Shown: positions 32,277 through 41,900 of the stretch, piece by piece
Layout: each line of letters starts with the position of its first letter
Numbering within the stretch: position 1 is the first letter of the stretch
Source: Neolewinella xylanilytica
Lineage (GTDB): Bacteria > Bacteroidota > Bacteroidia > Chitinophagales > Saprospiraceae
Length of the DNA: 64,000 nucleotides
Reading direction: 5' to 3'
NCBI RefSeq assembly: GCF_002934605.1
Contig: NZ_PTJC01000007.1
Coordinates: 1-64,000 of the forward strand
Position numbers and translations under genes: made by a program
The notes under the pieces: model-generated
Told to the model about the DNA's origin: nothing
Seen by the model: only the letters and a program-made list of their open reading frames with translations
Databases searched by the model: none

Positions 32277-34196
32277 TTACCGGGTCACGATCAGGCGACG
32301 GGCGGTCCGTTTGCCTTCGGCGGTCACGGTAATGATGTAGGCGCCGGGGCGCAGGTTAAGTGCTCCTGCGTTGACCGGAATGATTTCCTGGCGGTCCGCG
32401 TTTTGGCGGGCCACCTCCTTACCCAGCTGGTCGTAGATCCGCAGTTCGGCCCGGTTCAGGGCCTCACCCAGGCGCACGGTGAAGCTGCCCGCGGTAGGGT
32501 TGGGGAAGATCTCTACGCTGGTGGTCAGCTCCGTAGGCTGGCTGAAGATCGAGCTCGGTGCGCAGTAGGTGAACTCGTTCAGGGGCGGGTTGTCCGCACG
32601 GCGCAGGCTGTCGTTCAGGTACTCGGCGAGGGCCGGACGGGGCCCCGTAGTACATGGGTCGAAGAGGTATGCTTCCTGATCATTCCGCCATAGTCCGCTC
32701 CGATAGCCCCACAGGGTGATGCCGATGACAGAGGGGTGGTTCCAGAAGAGTCCGAATACCCGCTCGTACTCCGCCAGCTGGAAGGAATCGGCCACCATCT
32801 GGTCGTTGGTCTCGGTGTAGGTGCCGTCGGTGTTGCCGTCAATATCCAGTTCGGTGACCATCAGCGGCAGGCCGATCATGGCCAGGCTGTCGAGTTTTCG
32901 GGTGAGTACGGCGGTTTGCGCGGCGAAGGTCGAGTCGTTGTAAACGTTGTTGTACACCCGGGTGGAGAAGGCATGTCCCTGGAAACCCAGAACATCGACC
33001 AAACCGAGGGAGTCTAGCAGCTCGGCGACTTCGACGTAATCCCGGGTGGTGGTACCCCCGCCGTTGACCACGTTGTATTCATTCAGCATCAACTTGGTTT
33101 CCTCACAGGGGAAATAGCTACGGGCTATTTTGAAGGCATTGACGATCCAGTCGTACTCGCCCGGAGTGGTCTGCAGCGAATCGTTGAGCGACCGCAGGGC
33201 GCCGATGTAGTCACCGCTACCGGCATCGTCGGCGTTCTGGCCCAGGTTATCGGGCGGCTGGTTGATGAATTCGTTAAGTACCTCCACGTACTCGAGGGTC
33301 GCACGGGCATCGCTGCTGCCGTCGAAGTGGTCGGCCACGCCGGAAATCCACTCGATGATCTCGTCCACTTTCTCCTCGTCCGAAAGCGGCTTCAGCCAGG
33401 TAGGCTGCTGGGCACCCCACAGGAGGACGTGGTAGCGGAAGGGGAAATCATTGCGGGCGGCGAAGGCGCGGATGCTGTCGAGCTGCTGCCAATCGAAGGT
33501 GTCGCGGGTACCCTCTACGCTGCCCCATTTGCCGGCGTTCTCGGGGGTGACCTGGTTAAAGTAGTATTCGAAATCGGCCGACTGGCTACCGCCGTAGACC
33601 GAGCCGATGAACTTGTTCTTCCCGGCGGCGATGGGGGTCTGGGTGCTGTCTACCGAGAAGGTGTCGATACAGGGAGTCACCGGTCCGAGCATCTCGGCGT
33701 CGTCAAAATAGTAGGTAGCCTCGCTGTAGCCCAGGTCCAGGGCAATCACGGTCGCCGGTTCGTTGGCGGTGAAGGTCCAGGTGAGTTGGGTCCATTCAGT
33801 TGGCACGATGGTGTCAGGTCGGTAAAGGGCGTTCGGCTGGGTCGAGAAGCGGACGATGCCGCCTTCCGTTTCGGCCTTCGCCCAAATGGTGAAGGTGTAC
33901 TCGTTCCCCGGCGTGGTCGTGATTTCGTCCGTGGCCAATTGTACGCGCCAGTGGTCCGGTGCGGTGCCGGGGCTGTTGACCTGCAGGGCCCGGTCGCCGG
34001 TACGTACATTGTCCTCCTCGGTGGTTTGCACCAGGTATTCGCCACCGTTGTACTTGTTCCAGTTAGTGAAGTCGTCTCCATCGCCCTCTTCGAAGCTCGG
34101 GTTTTGGATCAGGTTGACGTCCTGCGCGAGGAGTAGCGTGCCTGGGAGTAGCAGACATAGCAGGACGAGAAAAATGGGTGGGTAAAATCTTTGCAT
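32277..34196 (-). CDS. GH10 family endo-1,4-beta-xylanase with carbohydrate-binding and T9SS sorting domains
   Basis: Secreted xylan-degrading enzyme of 639 aa. It starts with a signal peptide (about 1-24), followed by a CBM4/9-like module (about 27-172, LIQNPSFEEGDGDDFTNWNK), then the GH10 TIM barrel (about 190-540). Catalytic residues by family position are the acid/base E309 in VEVLNEF and nucleophile E449 in VTELDI. The acid/base block replaces the usual WDVVNE. The last 80 residues are a type A sorting domain (FPNPTAGSFTVRLGE to RRLIVTR), marking type IX secretion and surface attachment or release. An ATG at 34196 is used; one at 34232 adds 12 residues before the signal. A strong hairpin follows the gene. 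Confidence 0.93.
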   Translation of the reverse strand: MQRFYPPIFLVLLCLLLPGTLLLAQDVNLIQNPSFEEGDGDDFTNWNKYNGGEYLVQTTEEDNVRTGDRALQVNSPGTAPDHWRVQLATDEITTTPGNEYTFTIWAKAETEGGIVRFSTQPNALYRPDTIVPTEWTQLTWTFTANEPATVIALDLGYSEATYYFDDAEMLGPVTPCIDTFSVDSTQTPIAAGKNKFIGSVYGGSQSADFEYYFNQVTPENAGKWGSVEGTRDTFDWQQLDSIRAFAARNDFPFRYHVLLWGAQQPTWLKPLSDEEKVDEIIEWISGVADHFDGSSDARATLEYVEVLNEFINQPPDNLGQNADDAGSGDYIGALRSLNDSLQTTPGEYDWIVNAFKIARSYFPCEETKLMLNEYNVVNGGGTTTRDYVEVAELLDSLGLVDVLGFQGHAFSTRVYNNVYNDSTFAAQTAVLTRKLDSLAMIGLPLMVTELDIDGNTDGTYTETNDQMVADSFQLAEYERVFGLFWNHPSVIGITLWGYRSGLWRNDQEAYLFDPCTTGPRPALAEYLNDSLRRADNPPLNEFTYCAPSSIFSQPTELTTSVEIFPNPTAGSFTVRLGEALNRAELRIYDQLGKEVARQNADRQEIIPVNAGALNLRPGAYIITVTAEGKRTARRLIVTR

Positions 34197-34278
34197 CGAT
34201 CGAGTTTTGGTGGCAAAAAGCGAAGTGGCCAATAGCGGCCGACCGTGAATATATACCGCCAGGCGGCATTTCCAAGGA

Positions 34279-34301
34279 TTTACGCAAACGATTGTGCAAA
34301 A
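34279..34301 (-). promoter_or_regulatory. Candidate LacI-type operator upstream of the GH10 gene
   Basis: GCAAACGATTGTGC (34284-34297) is an imperfect palindrome around a central CG, resembling LacI/GalR-family operators, 83 nt upstream of the GH10 start. The pattern recalls the perfect palindrome upstream of GH92, but the two sequences differ. Confidence 0.35.
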
Positions 34302-34356
34302 TTATTGCCCAAAGCCAACACATTGTGATTTTTATAATCTTTGGCGGAAATCGAGC

Positions 34357-36834
34357 CTAGCGAGCCGCGGTGAACACCAGGCGATCGCCGGGGGCCGTCG
34401 GCACGTCGTATTCGAATACCCGCGGGGCGCGGGCATCCGCCGTGAAGGTTTCCGGACGGATCACGGGTTCCGCAACCGTCGGTACCGCGAAGAGGGGATT
34501 GGGATTATCGCCGCTGGCCTTCCGGAGCCCGGCGCCCGTCAGGGGCACGTACGACCGCAGGCGCAAGTTGCCACCCAGGGCCGACTGTACCGTTACCGAA
34601 TCCACTTTTCCTTCCGACCACCGCAGGTCCACCTCGAAGCCGCCCCGGCCCCGCAGCCCCGAAACCGAGCCCTCTGACCAGTCCGTAGGCAGGGCCGGCA
34701 ATACGTGCACGGCGCCGTCGTGGCTCTGGAGCAGCATCTCCGCGATGCCGCTCGTACAGCCGAAGTTCCCGTCGATCTGGAAGGGCGGGTGGGCATCGAA
34801 GAGGTTGTTGTAGGTGCCGCCCCGCGCCCGTCCGCCCCCCAGGGGTACGGCCGGCGTCAGCTGGTCGCGGATGAGCTTCAGGGCGTGGTCGCCGTCGAGG
34901 AAGCGCGCCCAGAGGTTCACTTTCCATCCCATTGACCAGCCGGTGCTCTCGTCGCCCCGGGCCTCCAGCGAGGTGCGGGCCGCGGTCAGCAGTTCTGGTG
35001 TGCGGTAGGGCGAGATCTGGTTGGAGGGGTAGAGCCCGTAGAGGTGCGACACGTGGCGGTGGCGGTCGTCCTGCCGGTCCCAATCGTGCATCCATTCCTG
35101 GAGTTGCCCCCAGCTGCCGATCTGCATCGGCGCCAGCCGGGGCAGCATCGCCCGCAGGGTATCCGCGTAGGCCGCATCCCGGCCCAGCAGTTCGGCGGCC
35201 GCCACGGCGTTTTGGTATACGTCGAAGATCAGCTGGTTATCCATGGTCGTGCCGGCGGCAATGCTTACCCCTTCGTGGTGGGCGTTCTCCGGCGACATCG
35301 ACGGACTGAGCACCATCCACCCCCGCTCGGGCTCCGCCAGCAGGTTGTCGAGGTAAAAATCGGCGGCACCCTTCAGGATGGGATACACCTCCGCCAGGTA
35401 GGCGGTGTCGCCCGTGTAGAGGTAATGCTGCCAAAGATGTTGGCTCAGCCAGGCACCGCCGTTGGGCCACAGTCCGAAGAACGCGCCGTCGACGACGCCC
35501 GAAATGCGCCAGATATCGGTGTTGTGGTGAATCGCCCACCCACGCGATCCGTATACCTCCGATGCGGCCGCACGCCCTGTCTCGGCGATGTCTTTGACCA
35601 AGCCCAGTAGGGGGGCGTGCAGTTCCGACAGGTTGGTCGGCTCGGCCGGCCAGTAGTTCATCTCCGCGTTGATGTTGACGGTGTACTTACTGTCCCAGGG
35701 CGGCGTCATATGGTGGTTCCAGATACCTTGCAGGTTGGCGGGCTGGCTACCGGGTTGCGAACTGGAAATGAGCAGGTAGCGACCGAATTGGAAGTACAGG
35801 GCCACCAGTTGCGGATCGTCGCCCGTAGCAAAATCGGCTACCCGGAGGTCCGTGGGGTTGGTGATCGCCGCGGTGCTGCCCAGGTTGAGGTCGACCCGGT
35901 CGAAGTATGTCCGGTAGGCCGCCATGTGGGCGGTCTTGAGCTCATCGTAGGTTTTGCCGACCGTAGACTGCAGGGCGGCATTGGCGCGAAAGTCGGGGTC
36001 CGCCGAGAGGTCGTCGTAGCTGACGAAATTCGTACCGGTGGAAACGAAGAGTACGACGGTATCCGCCCCGGTTACCGTCAGGGAGGTGTCCGTAGCCGAC
36101 AGGGAGCCCCCGCTCAGCCGCGGCAGTACGCGGGTGGTAAAGGCCACCCGGCCCGTCTTATTTTCGAAGTCGCTCGAGGTGGCCCGCAGTGTCAGGCTTT
36201 CCGCGTCGGTCGTGTATTGTGGGGCAGCGTGCGGGCTCGGCAGGTCGAGGGTGAAGGACAGACTGCCGGGCCGGTCGGCGGTCAGCTGGATCACCACCAC
36301 GTCGTCGGCCAGGGAAGCAAAGGCCTCCCGGCGGTAGTTGATGCCGCCGCGGCGGTAACTGGTGGTGCTGTAGGCATTGGCAATGTCCAACTCGCGGTAG
36401 TAATCCTCCAGCGGACTTGCATCGTCGAAGACCAGGCGCAGGTCCCCGACCGGCTGGTAACACATGCCGTAGTTGCCGTCGCCGTGTCCGAAGGGCAGTA
36501 CCGAATTGGCCAGTTCCTGCGCCGCGGCGTGTTCTCCGGCAAAGATCAGGCGGCGGATCTCGGGCAGGTAAGCCCGCAGTTCCGGCCGCAGGTTGTTCCC
36601 CGGCTCGCCGGCCCAGACCGTTTCCTCGTTCAGCTGGAAGACGGCGGTGTCGGTCTGCCCGTAGTCCATGGCGCCGAGTCGGCCGTTGCCCAGCGGCAGC
36701 GCCTGTTCCCACCGCTCGGCGGGGCCGGTGTACCAGAGCACCATCGGGTTGTCATCGGCAAGTGCCTGGGCAAAAAGCCCAGCGGAGGTGGAAAGCAGGA
36801 GTACAAGCAGCGAAAGAAGCCGGTAGATGGGCAT
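34357..36834 (-). CDS. GH95 family glycosyl hydrolase (alpha-L-fucosidase or alpha-L-galactosidase type)
   Basis: Exported enzyme of 825 aa with a signal peptide (about 1-22). The N-terminal GH95 beta-sandwich has the family signature [27 protein letters not shown] in pieces, and [15 protein letters not shown]. The (alpha/alpha)6 catalytic domain carries [21 protein letters not shown], with the two Asn residues that activate water in this family, and [12 protein letters not shown]. Length fits the family. GH95 enzymes release L-fucose or L-galactose from plant, algal or host glycans. No sorting domain is seen, so it is probably periplasmic. It lies upstream of GH10 on the same strand, 161 bp apart. 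Confidence 0.93.
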   Translation of the reverse strand: MPIYRLLSLLVLLLSTSAGLFAQALADDNPMVLWYTGPAERWEQALPLGNGRLGAMDYGQTDTAVFQLNEETVWAGEPGNNLRPELRAYLPEIRRLIFAGEHAAAQELANSVLPFGHGDGNYGMCYQPVGDLRLVFDDASPLEDYYRELDIANAYSTTSYRRGGINYRREAFASLADDVVVIQLTADRPGSLSFTLDLPSPHAAPQYTTDAESLTLRATSSDFENKTGRVAFTTRVLPRLSGGSLSATDTSLTVTGADTVVLFVSTGTNFVSYDDLSADPDFRANAALQSTVGKTYDELKTAHMAAYRTYFDRVDLNLGSTAAITNPTDLRVADFATGDDPQLVALYFQFGRYLLISSSQPGSQPANLQGIWNHHMTPPWDSKYTVNINAEMNYWPAEPTNLSELHAPLLGLVKDIAETGRAAASEVYGSRGWAIHHNTDIWRISGVVDGAFFGLWPNGGAWLSQHLWQHYLYTGDTAYLAEVYPILKGAADFYLDNLLAEPERGWMVLSPSMSPENAHHEGVSIAAGTTMDNQLIFDVYQNAVAAAELLGRDAAYADTLRAMLPRLAPMQIGSWGQLQEWMHDWDRQDDRHRHVSHLYGLYPSNQISPYRTPELLTAARTSLEARGDESTGWSMGWKVNLWARFLDGDHALKLIRDQLTPAVPLGGGRARGGTYNNLFDAHPPFQIDGNFGCTSGIAEMLLQSHDGAVHVLPALPTDWSEGSVSGLRGRGGFEVDLRWSEGKVDSVTVQSALGGNLRLRSYVPLTGAGLRKASGDNPNPLFAVPTVAEPVIRPETFTADARAPRVFEYDVPTAPGDRLVFTAAR

Positions 36835-36889
36835 ATAGCAAATGGATTCGGCCGGTAAAATAACGAATCACCGCTTGCGTCCTCCCCGC

Positions 36890-37096
36890 TCATTCCCAGT
36901 CGTGCGCTTCCAGGACAAACAACTCGTCAACCCGTATCTGCAGGACGGCGGCGATCTTCAGGGCCAGGACGGCCGAAGGGTTGAAGCGGCCGCTTTCCAC
37001 GGCGTGGATGGTCTGCCGGGTCACCTGCACCCGCTCGGCGAGCGCCGCCTGCGACAGTCTGTGACGGGCTCGCTCCACTCGGATCGAATTGGTCAT
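36890..37096 (-). CDS. Helix-turn-helix (Xre family) transcriptional regulator
   Basis: A 68-residue DNA-binding protein made of a single Cro/C1-type HTH domain: [18 protein letters not shown], then [17 protein letters not shown] with the recognition helix and [18 protein letters not shown]. This is the short YozG-like class that usually represses its own operon. Start ATG 37096 overlaps the stop of the upstream membrane protein gene in an ATGA, so the two are translationally coupled. A 7-bp palindrome overlaps the promoter of the pair and is a likely binding site. Confidence 0.87.
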   Translation of the reverse strand: MTNSIRVERARHRLSQAALAERVQVTRQTIHAVESGRFNPSAVLALKIAAVLQIRVDELFVLEAHDWE

Positions 37097-37482
37097 TCGC
37101 GCTGCTTCAGGATCTGGTAAGCAAAGAAAGCGACCGACAGACAAGCGATCGCGAAGCAGTTGGAAGAAAGCGCATCGGTCTGCCGCCCGTCCGGGTACGT
37201 GACCAGGTAGTTGAGGATGGAAAACAGGATGCTGCTGACCACGAAGCCGGAAGCCAGCGCCTTGAACTTAAGCAGGCGGATCCGCTCGTCGATCATGGGT
37301 TTCCCGGAAAAGTAGAGAAACAGCAATCCCATGGCAAATGTGGCGAGCAGGCTTTCCACGTACCAGCTCCCGTTGATCAGTTGCTCGCGGACGGCAGCGC
37401 CCGCGGCCATTACCATCAGAAAGATCCCGAAGTAGAAGCTGCCGGAAAACCAGGATATCAGGTAGGGATGACGCGTAGTCAT
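37093..37482 (-). CDS. Four-helix membrane protein paired with an HTH regulator
   Basis: A 129-residue membrane protein with four hydrophobic segments (about 12-30, 40-60, 74-92 and 105-124) and the charged loop [17 protein letters not shown] between the second and third. The DERxxL loop is common in small bacterial membrane proteins encoded next to a short Xre regulator (DUF2178-like), but I cannot assign the family with certainty. It is first in a two-gene operon with the HTH gene, with an A/T-rich promoter that stands out from the GC-rich background. Function unknown; such pairs are often stress-responsive. Confidence 0.75.
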   Translation of the reverse strand: MTTRHPYLISWFSGSFYFGIFLMVMAAGAAVREQLINGSWYVESLLATFAMGLLFLYFSGKPMIDERIRLLKFKALASGFVVSSILFSILNYLVTYPDGRQTDALSSNCFAIACLSVAFFAYQILKQRE

Positions 37483-37498
37483 ATGCAGTGCTTTCCCT

Positions 37499-37529
37499 TA
37501 AATGTAAAGTTTTATTTACATATTGTCAA
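37499..37529 (-). promoter_or_regulatory. Promoter and palindromic operator of the membrane-protein/HTH operon
   Basis: On the minus strand TTGACA (37524-37529) is followed after 17 nt by TACATTTA (37499-37506), which matches TAnnTTTG with one change and ends 16 nt before the start. A perfect inverted repeat, ATGTAAA (37502-37508) and TTTACAT (37515-37521), 6 nt apart, overlaps the -7 box. This looks like a site for autorepression by the encoded HTH protein. Confidence 0.6.
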
Positions 37530-37566
37530 GTCAGCTTACCAATTTTTTTGCTGCATTTGCCATAGT

Positions 37567-37583
37567 GGGCGTCGGAGCGCAGG
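37567..37583 (-). repeat. Intergenic repeat copy, minus orientation
   Basis: GGGCGTCGGAGCGCAGG on the plus strand, 16 of 17 bases identical to the copies at 2580 and 7044. It lies between the amidohydrolase stop and the HTH-operon promoter. Confidence 0.5.
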
Positions 37584-37597
37584 AGAAAACCCATCCG

Positions 37598-38881
37598 CTA
37601 TCGCTCCACGTACACCCTGCCGTCCCGCATGACGAAGACGGGGCCTGCCTGCAGCGCGGCGGCGAATTCCCCCTCCAGGTCGCCGGTGAAGGCGATCAGG
37701 TCGGCCAGGGCCCCCGGCCGGATAACCCCCAGGTCGTCCTGCCCGACCGCGCGGGCCGCATGCAGCGTGGCGAAGCGCAACACCTCGGCGCTCGAGATAC
37801 CCGCTTCCGCGTAGCTGACCAGCCCCGTCAGCGCGGCCCAGCCGGGCGGATCCGTGCTCTCCAGGTACATGTCCGACCCCCATACGATTTCGACGCCGGC
37901 CGCGATTGCCCGACGGAGCCGGTCCTGGCTACTGGCCACCCAGTTGCGCACGTTCTCCTCGTTGATCTTCACGTCCGGCCCAGCCTCGAATATGTGGATG
38001 TAGCCCTCCGCGGTGCCGTCGGTCGGCACCAGGTATACCCCGGAATCCGCCAGCATCCGCAGGGTTTCGTCGTTCACCGAGTAGCCATGCTCGATGCCGT
38101 GCACCCCGGCCCGGACCGCGTCGCGGATCACGTCGTCGTAGGTAGCGTGGGCCGTCACCGGCAAGCCGTGGCGCCGGGCCTCCTCCACCATGGCGGTCAT
38201 TTCCTCCACCGAGAGGGTCAGGCCGTGGTCGTTGGTCGCGCAGATCTTGATCACGTCCACCCCGGCGGCGGCGTGGTCCGCCACCTCGCGACGGGCTTCC
38301 TCCACCGTGCGTACGATGGCGTATTCCTTGGCTACAATGGGTTCGTGGTAGTAGGGCATCTCATCGAACTGCCCGCCCGGCGGACTGATGATCGGTCCCG
38401 ACGCGAAGAGGCGCGGACCGTCGATCCAGCCCTCCCGCAGCGCCTTGCGCAGGGGGATGTCCAGGTAGGTGCCCGAATTCCCCAGGTCGCGCACCGTCGT
38501 GACGCCGGCTTCGAGCCAGACGCGGGCGCGCTCCGCGCCGCGCAGCAACCGCTCGTGGTCGGTGTGCTCGATGATGTCCTGCTCCATGGGTACGTTCGAC
38601 CGCTGCATGAACAGCAGGTGGGTATGCGCATCGATGAGGCCCGGGGTGACCGTAGCCTCACTCAGGTCGATGCGCGTATATCCGGTATGCTCGTCCGCGT
38701 CCGCCGGGGTGACCGCGGTGATCCGGTCGTTTTCCACGAAGACAAAGCGGTCTTCCAGAAAGGCGGCGTTCTCGGCGTCGAAAAGTCGGCCGGCGTGGAT
38801 CAGGTAGCGGGTGGTATCCTGGGCGGTAAGCGCGAGGGAGCAGCAGAGCAGCAGGAGCAAGGGGCAAGTCTTGGCGTACAT
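37598..38881 (-). CDS. Exported amidohydrolase family protein
   Basis: Metal-dependent hydrolase (427 aa) of the imidazolonepropionase/Xaa-Pro dipeptidase-like amidohydrolase group. A signal peptide (about 1-20, ending TAQ) indicates export. Metal ligands are H86 and H88 in DAHTHLLF, followed by VTAHATYDD, GIEHGYSV and WGSDMYLE, which supply the later His and Asp ligands. In the C-terminus FATLHAARAVGQDDLGVIRPGALADLI closes the barrel. Substrate is unknown; related proteins hydrolyse cyclic imides or prolyl dipeptides. The gene has its own promoter-like TACATTTA box and sits beside the tricorn-like protease, so a role in peptide use is possible but inferred. Confidence 0.85.
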   Translation of the reverse strand: MYAKTCPLLLLLCCSLALTAQDTTRYLIHAGRLFDAENAAFLEDRFVFVENDRITAVTPADADEHTGYTRIDLSEATVTPGLIDAHTHLLFMQRSNVPMEQDIIEHTDHERLLRGAERARVWLEAGVTTVRDLGNSGTYLDIPLRKALREGWIDGPRLFASGPIISPPGGQFDEMPYYHEPIVAKEYAIVRTVEEARREVADHAAAGVDVIKICATNDHGLTLSVEEMTAMVEEARRHGLPVTAHATYDDVIRDAVRAGVHGIEHGYSVNDETLRMLADSGVYLVPTDGTAEGYIHIFEAGPDVKINEENVRNWVASSQDRLRRAIAAGVEIVWGSDMYLESTDPPGWAALTGLVSYAEAGISSAEVLRFATLHAARAVGQDDLGVIRPGALADLIAFTGDLEGEFAAALQAGPVFVMRDGRVYVER

Positions 38882-38902
38882 GGATGGTCGGGTAAAGCTG
38901 AA

Positions 38903-38910
38903 TAAATGTA
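38903..38910 (-). promoter_or_regulatory. Putative -7 box (TACATTTA) for the amidohydrolase gene
   Basis: The minus-strand TACATTTA fits TAnnTTTG at seven of eight positions and ends 21 nt before the ATG at 38881. Confidence 0.4.
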
Positions 38911-38925
38911 GCCTTTCCCCGCTTC

Positions 38926-38972
38926 CCGAGCGGTAGCCCATTCGGTCCTTCACGCATTCACTAATTCAATCC
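38926..38972. repeat. Fragments of repeat families A and B
   Basis: CCGAGCGGTAGC (38926-38937) matches the centre of the palindromic repeats with one change, and CATTCACTAATTCAATCC (38955-38972) matches an 18-base portion of the reverse complement of the 55-bp B repeat at 44811, with one change. The fragment lies in the gap between the amidohydrolase start and the S41 gene stop. Confidence 0.55.
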
Positions 38973-38987
38973 TTGCCCCAAAGTCGC

Positions 38988-41900
38988 CTACCGGCTACCC
39001 AGGTCGTCCAACATCACCTCCACGGCTCGCTCCAGTTGCTGGTCGCGGCCGTCGGCGATCACCGCCGGCTCGTTCTTCACTTTGATCTGGGGTTCGGTCT
39101 GGTTGTTTTCCATCCAGTCGCCGTCGATGTCGCGGGCGCTTACCGGCACCACGCCCCATACGATGCCGTTCGGCAGCCGCTCCCAGCCGGCGAAGCTGCA
39201 GGTGCCGGGGGTGGGCATGCCTACGGTCTTACCGATCTTCAGGTCGCTGTAGCCGGCGGCGAAGCAGTGGCCGTCGCTGTACTGGGCCTCATTGATGAGG
39301 GCCAGGGTCGGTTTCGTCCAGCGGGAGGTCGGCTCGCCGCCCACCACCTTGGCCTCCGTAGCGTAGGTGATGAAGGGGACGCCGGTGAAGAACATAGCCA
39401 GGTCGGCTACCAGGTCGCCGCCGCCGTTGAAGCGGGTATCGATGATCATGCCCTCGCGCTCGAAGTACTTACCCATCATATCCTGGTAGATGCTGCGGTA
39501 GGGCTCGTCGCTCATGCCCGGGATATGGACGTAGCCCAGCCGGCCCTGGCTCAGTGAGTCGACCTCCTCTTCGTTCCGTTCCACCCAGCGCTTGTACAGC
39601 AGCCGGCTTTCCTCGCCCTGGCTGATGGGCTTGACGGTGATGGTGGTCCGCTCCTCCGTTTCCGGGTCCACGAGCTCCAGCAGGGTGAAGTCCCCCTCCA
39701 GGCGGTTGAGGTAGGCGGCCCAGTCGCGGTCGCCGGCGATCAGTTCGCCGTTGATGCGCTCGATCAGCAGGCCCGGCTTCAGGTCGAAGGCCGCGCGGTC
39801 CAGCGGGCCACCGTCGATGATCTCCTCGATCAGGATGCCGTTGCCGCTGTGGTCGTAGCTCGGGAAAATGCCGAGGGCGGCCGTCTCGTCGGGGTTGTCG
39901 CCGCCCGTGGGCCGGTAGCGGGCACCGGCGTGGGATACGTTGAGCTCGCCGAGCATTTCGGAGAGCAGTTCCACCAGCTCGAAGTCGTTGCCGATGGAAG
40001 GCAGGTGCTTGGCGTATACGGTCCGCAGGGAATCCCAGTTCACGCCGTGGAAATTGGAGTGGTAGAAGACCGCATCCGTACGCTGCCAAACGTGGTCGAA
40101 GATGGCGCGCCGCTCGGCCACCGCGTCGAAGGGGATCTCGCCCTGCAGCTTCACCAGTGTTTTCTTTTCCTTGTCGATGTCCAGTTTGGTGATCTTCCCG
40201 CTGCTGAGCAGGTAGAGGTTTTCCTGCTTGCGGTCCCACTGCAGGCTCCCGTTACCGGCTTCCAGCTCCAGGGCCATCTTGGTGTCGCGGGTGCGCAGGT
40301 TGGTTACCCACAGGTTCAGCTTGTCTTCGAAGCGGCTCAGGTAGTAGAGTTTTTCCCCGTCTTTGGACAGCACCGCGTCGCCCAGGCGGGACGAGTGGAT
40401 GGTCAGCCGCTTCGTGCGGTCGTGCAGGCTGTTCCAGTCAAAAGTGAGGGGTTTCACCTCGGTGCTGTCGGTCTTTGGTTCGTCTTTCTTCTTTTTGTCC
40501 TTCGCGTCTTCTTCGTCCTGCTTGTCGTCCGCCTTATTGGCTTTCTCGATGGCTTGCTGGAGCTTATTTTCTTCCTCAGTGAGGTTGAATTCGTCCCAGG
40601 CGGCCTGGGTGAAGAACATCGCGTATACATCCTGTTCGCTCTGCCCGCTGGTAGCGTAGGACTTTAGTCCGTCACGGTTACTGAACCAAATCATGGCCTT
40701 GCCGTCGTCCACCCACTTCGGGCGGGAATCGTAGTAGCCGCTCTCGGTGAGGTTGACGCGCTTTTCGCCGTCGGCCTTCAGCAGCAGGACTTCGCTGTTG
40801 TTGAGCAGCACGTCGTGCTCGACCAGCAGCCACTCGCTATCGGGGCTCCAGGTGAAGTACTTGTCGCCGTCGCGCATGTGGAAGAGCTCGTCGGCGCCCA
40901 GGAGGGTCGTATCCTTTCCGGTGGTCAGGTTGCGCACCTTCAGGTTGCGGCGGTCCTCGATCCAGGCCAGGCGCTTGCCGTCGGGGGAGTACTCGGCCAG
41001 ATAGTTGTCCCGACCGTTTTCGAGTACCGGCGTTTCCTTCAGCAGGGTGGCGGCGTAGAAGAAGGGTTCCTCCTCGCGGACCTTCTCCGTTTTATAGGTG
41101 CTCCACTTGCCGTCGCGCTCGCTGGCGTACACCACCGACTTGCCCTCCGGCCCCCAGCTTACGAAGCGTTCCCGTTCCGGGGTGGTGGTGAGGCGCTTGG
41201 TGAAGGACTCGTCGGCGGAGGTCACGAAGACCTCGCCGCGGGCCACGAAGGCGATCTCCTTGCCGTCGGGAGAAACGGCCATTTCCTCGATGTCGCCGTC
41301 CACGCTGACGAAGCGGTCGGTATTGCTGCCGGCCTGGGTCACGATGTTGACCGCTACTTTTTTGGGTTCCCCACCCTCGCGCAGGGTGTACAGCTCGCCG
41401 TCGTAGCCGAAGCTGAGCAGGTCGCCGCCGCGGCTCAGGAAGCGGACCGGGTGCGGACCCAGCTCGGTCAGCTGCTCCTCGGCACCGCCCGCCAGGCTGC
41501 GCTTGTAGACGTTGAAGTTGCCGCCGCGCTCGCTCAGGTAGTAGAAGCCGCTGCCGTCGGCGGTGAAGACGGGCTGCCGGTCCTCGGCCGTATTGTCGGT
41601 CAGCTGGCGGTGGGTACCCGCGGCCAGGTCGTAGGCCCAGATGTCGCGCGTGATAGCCGAGGTGTGGTGCTTGCGGTATTCGTTCTCGCCGCCCTTCTTA
41701 TCGTGGTAGAGCAGGGTCTTGCCGTCCGGGCTCAATTGGGCGTACTCGGCCGGTACGGTCAGGAGCTGGCCGACGCGGCCGCCCGTCGCGGAGACGGTGT
41801 ACAGCTCGGGCTGGCTGCCGGTGGGGTACTGCCGGTGGTCGGCGGCGTCCTGCCGCTGGCCGCCGAAGATGACGGTGCTGTCGCCGGCGCCGAAGGCGAA

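Noticed and set aside
35617-36858. 413-codon open frame on the plus strand
   Set aside because: Antisense to GH95, where catalytic motifs are clear on the minus strand.
37093-37482. Toxin-antitoxin system
   Set aside because: The pair of HTH regulator and four-helix membrane protein fits the known regulator/membrane-protein pairs better; no toxin fold is visible.
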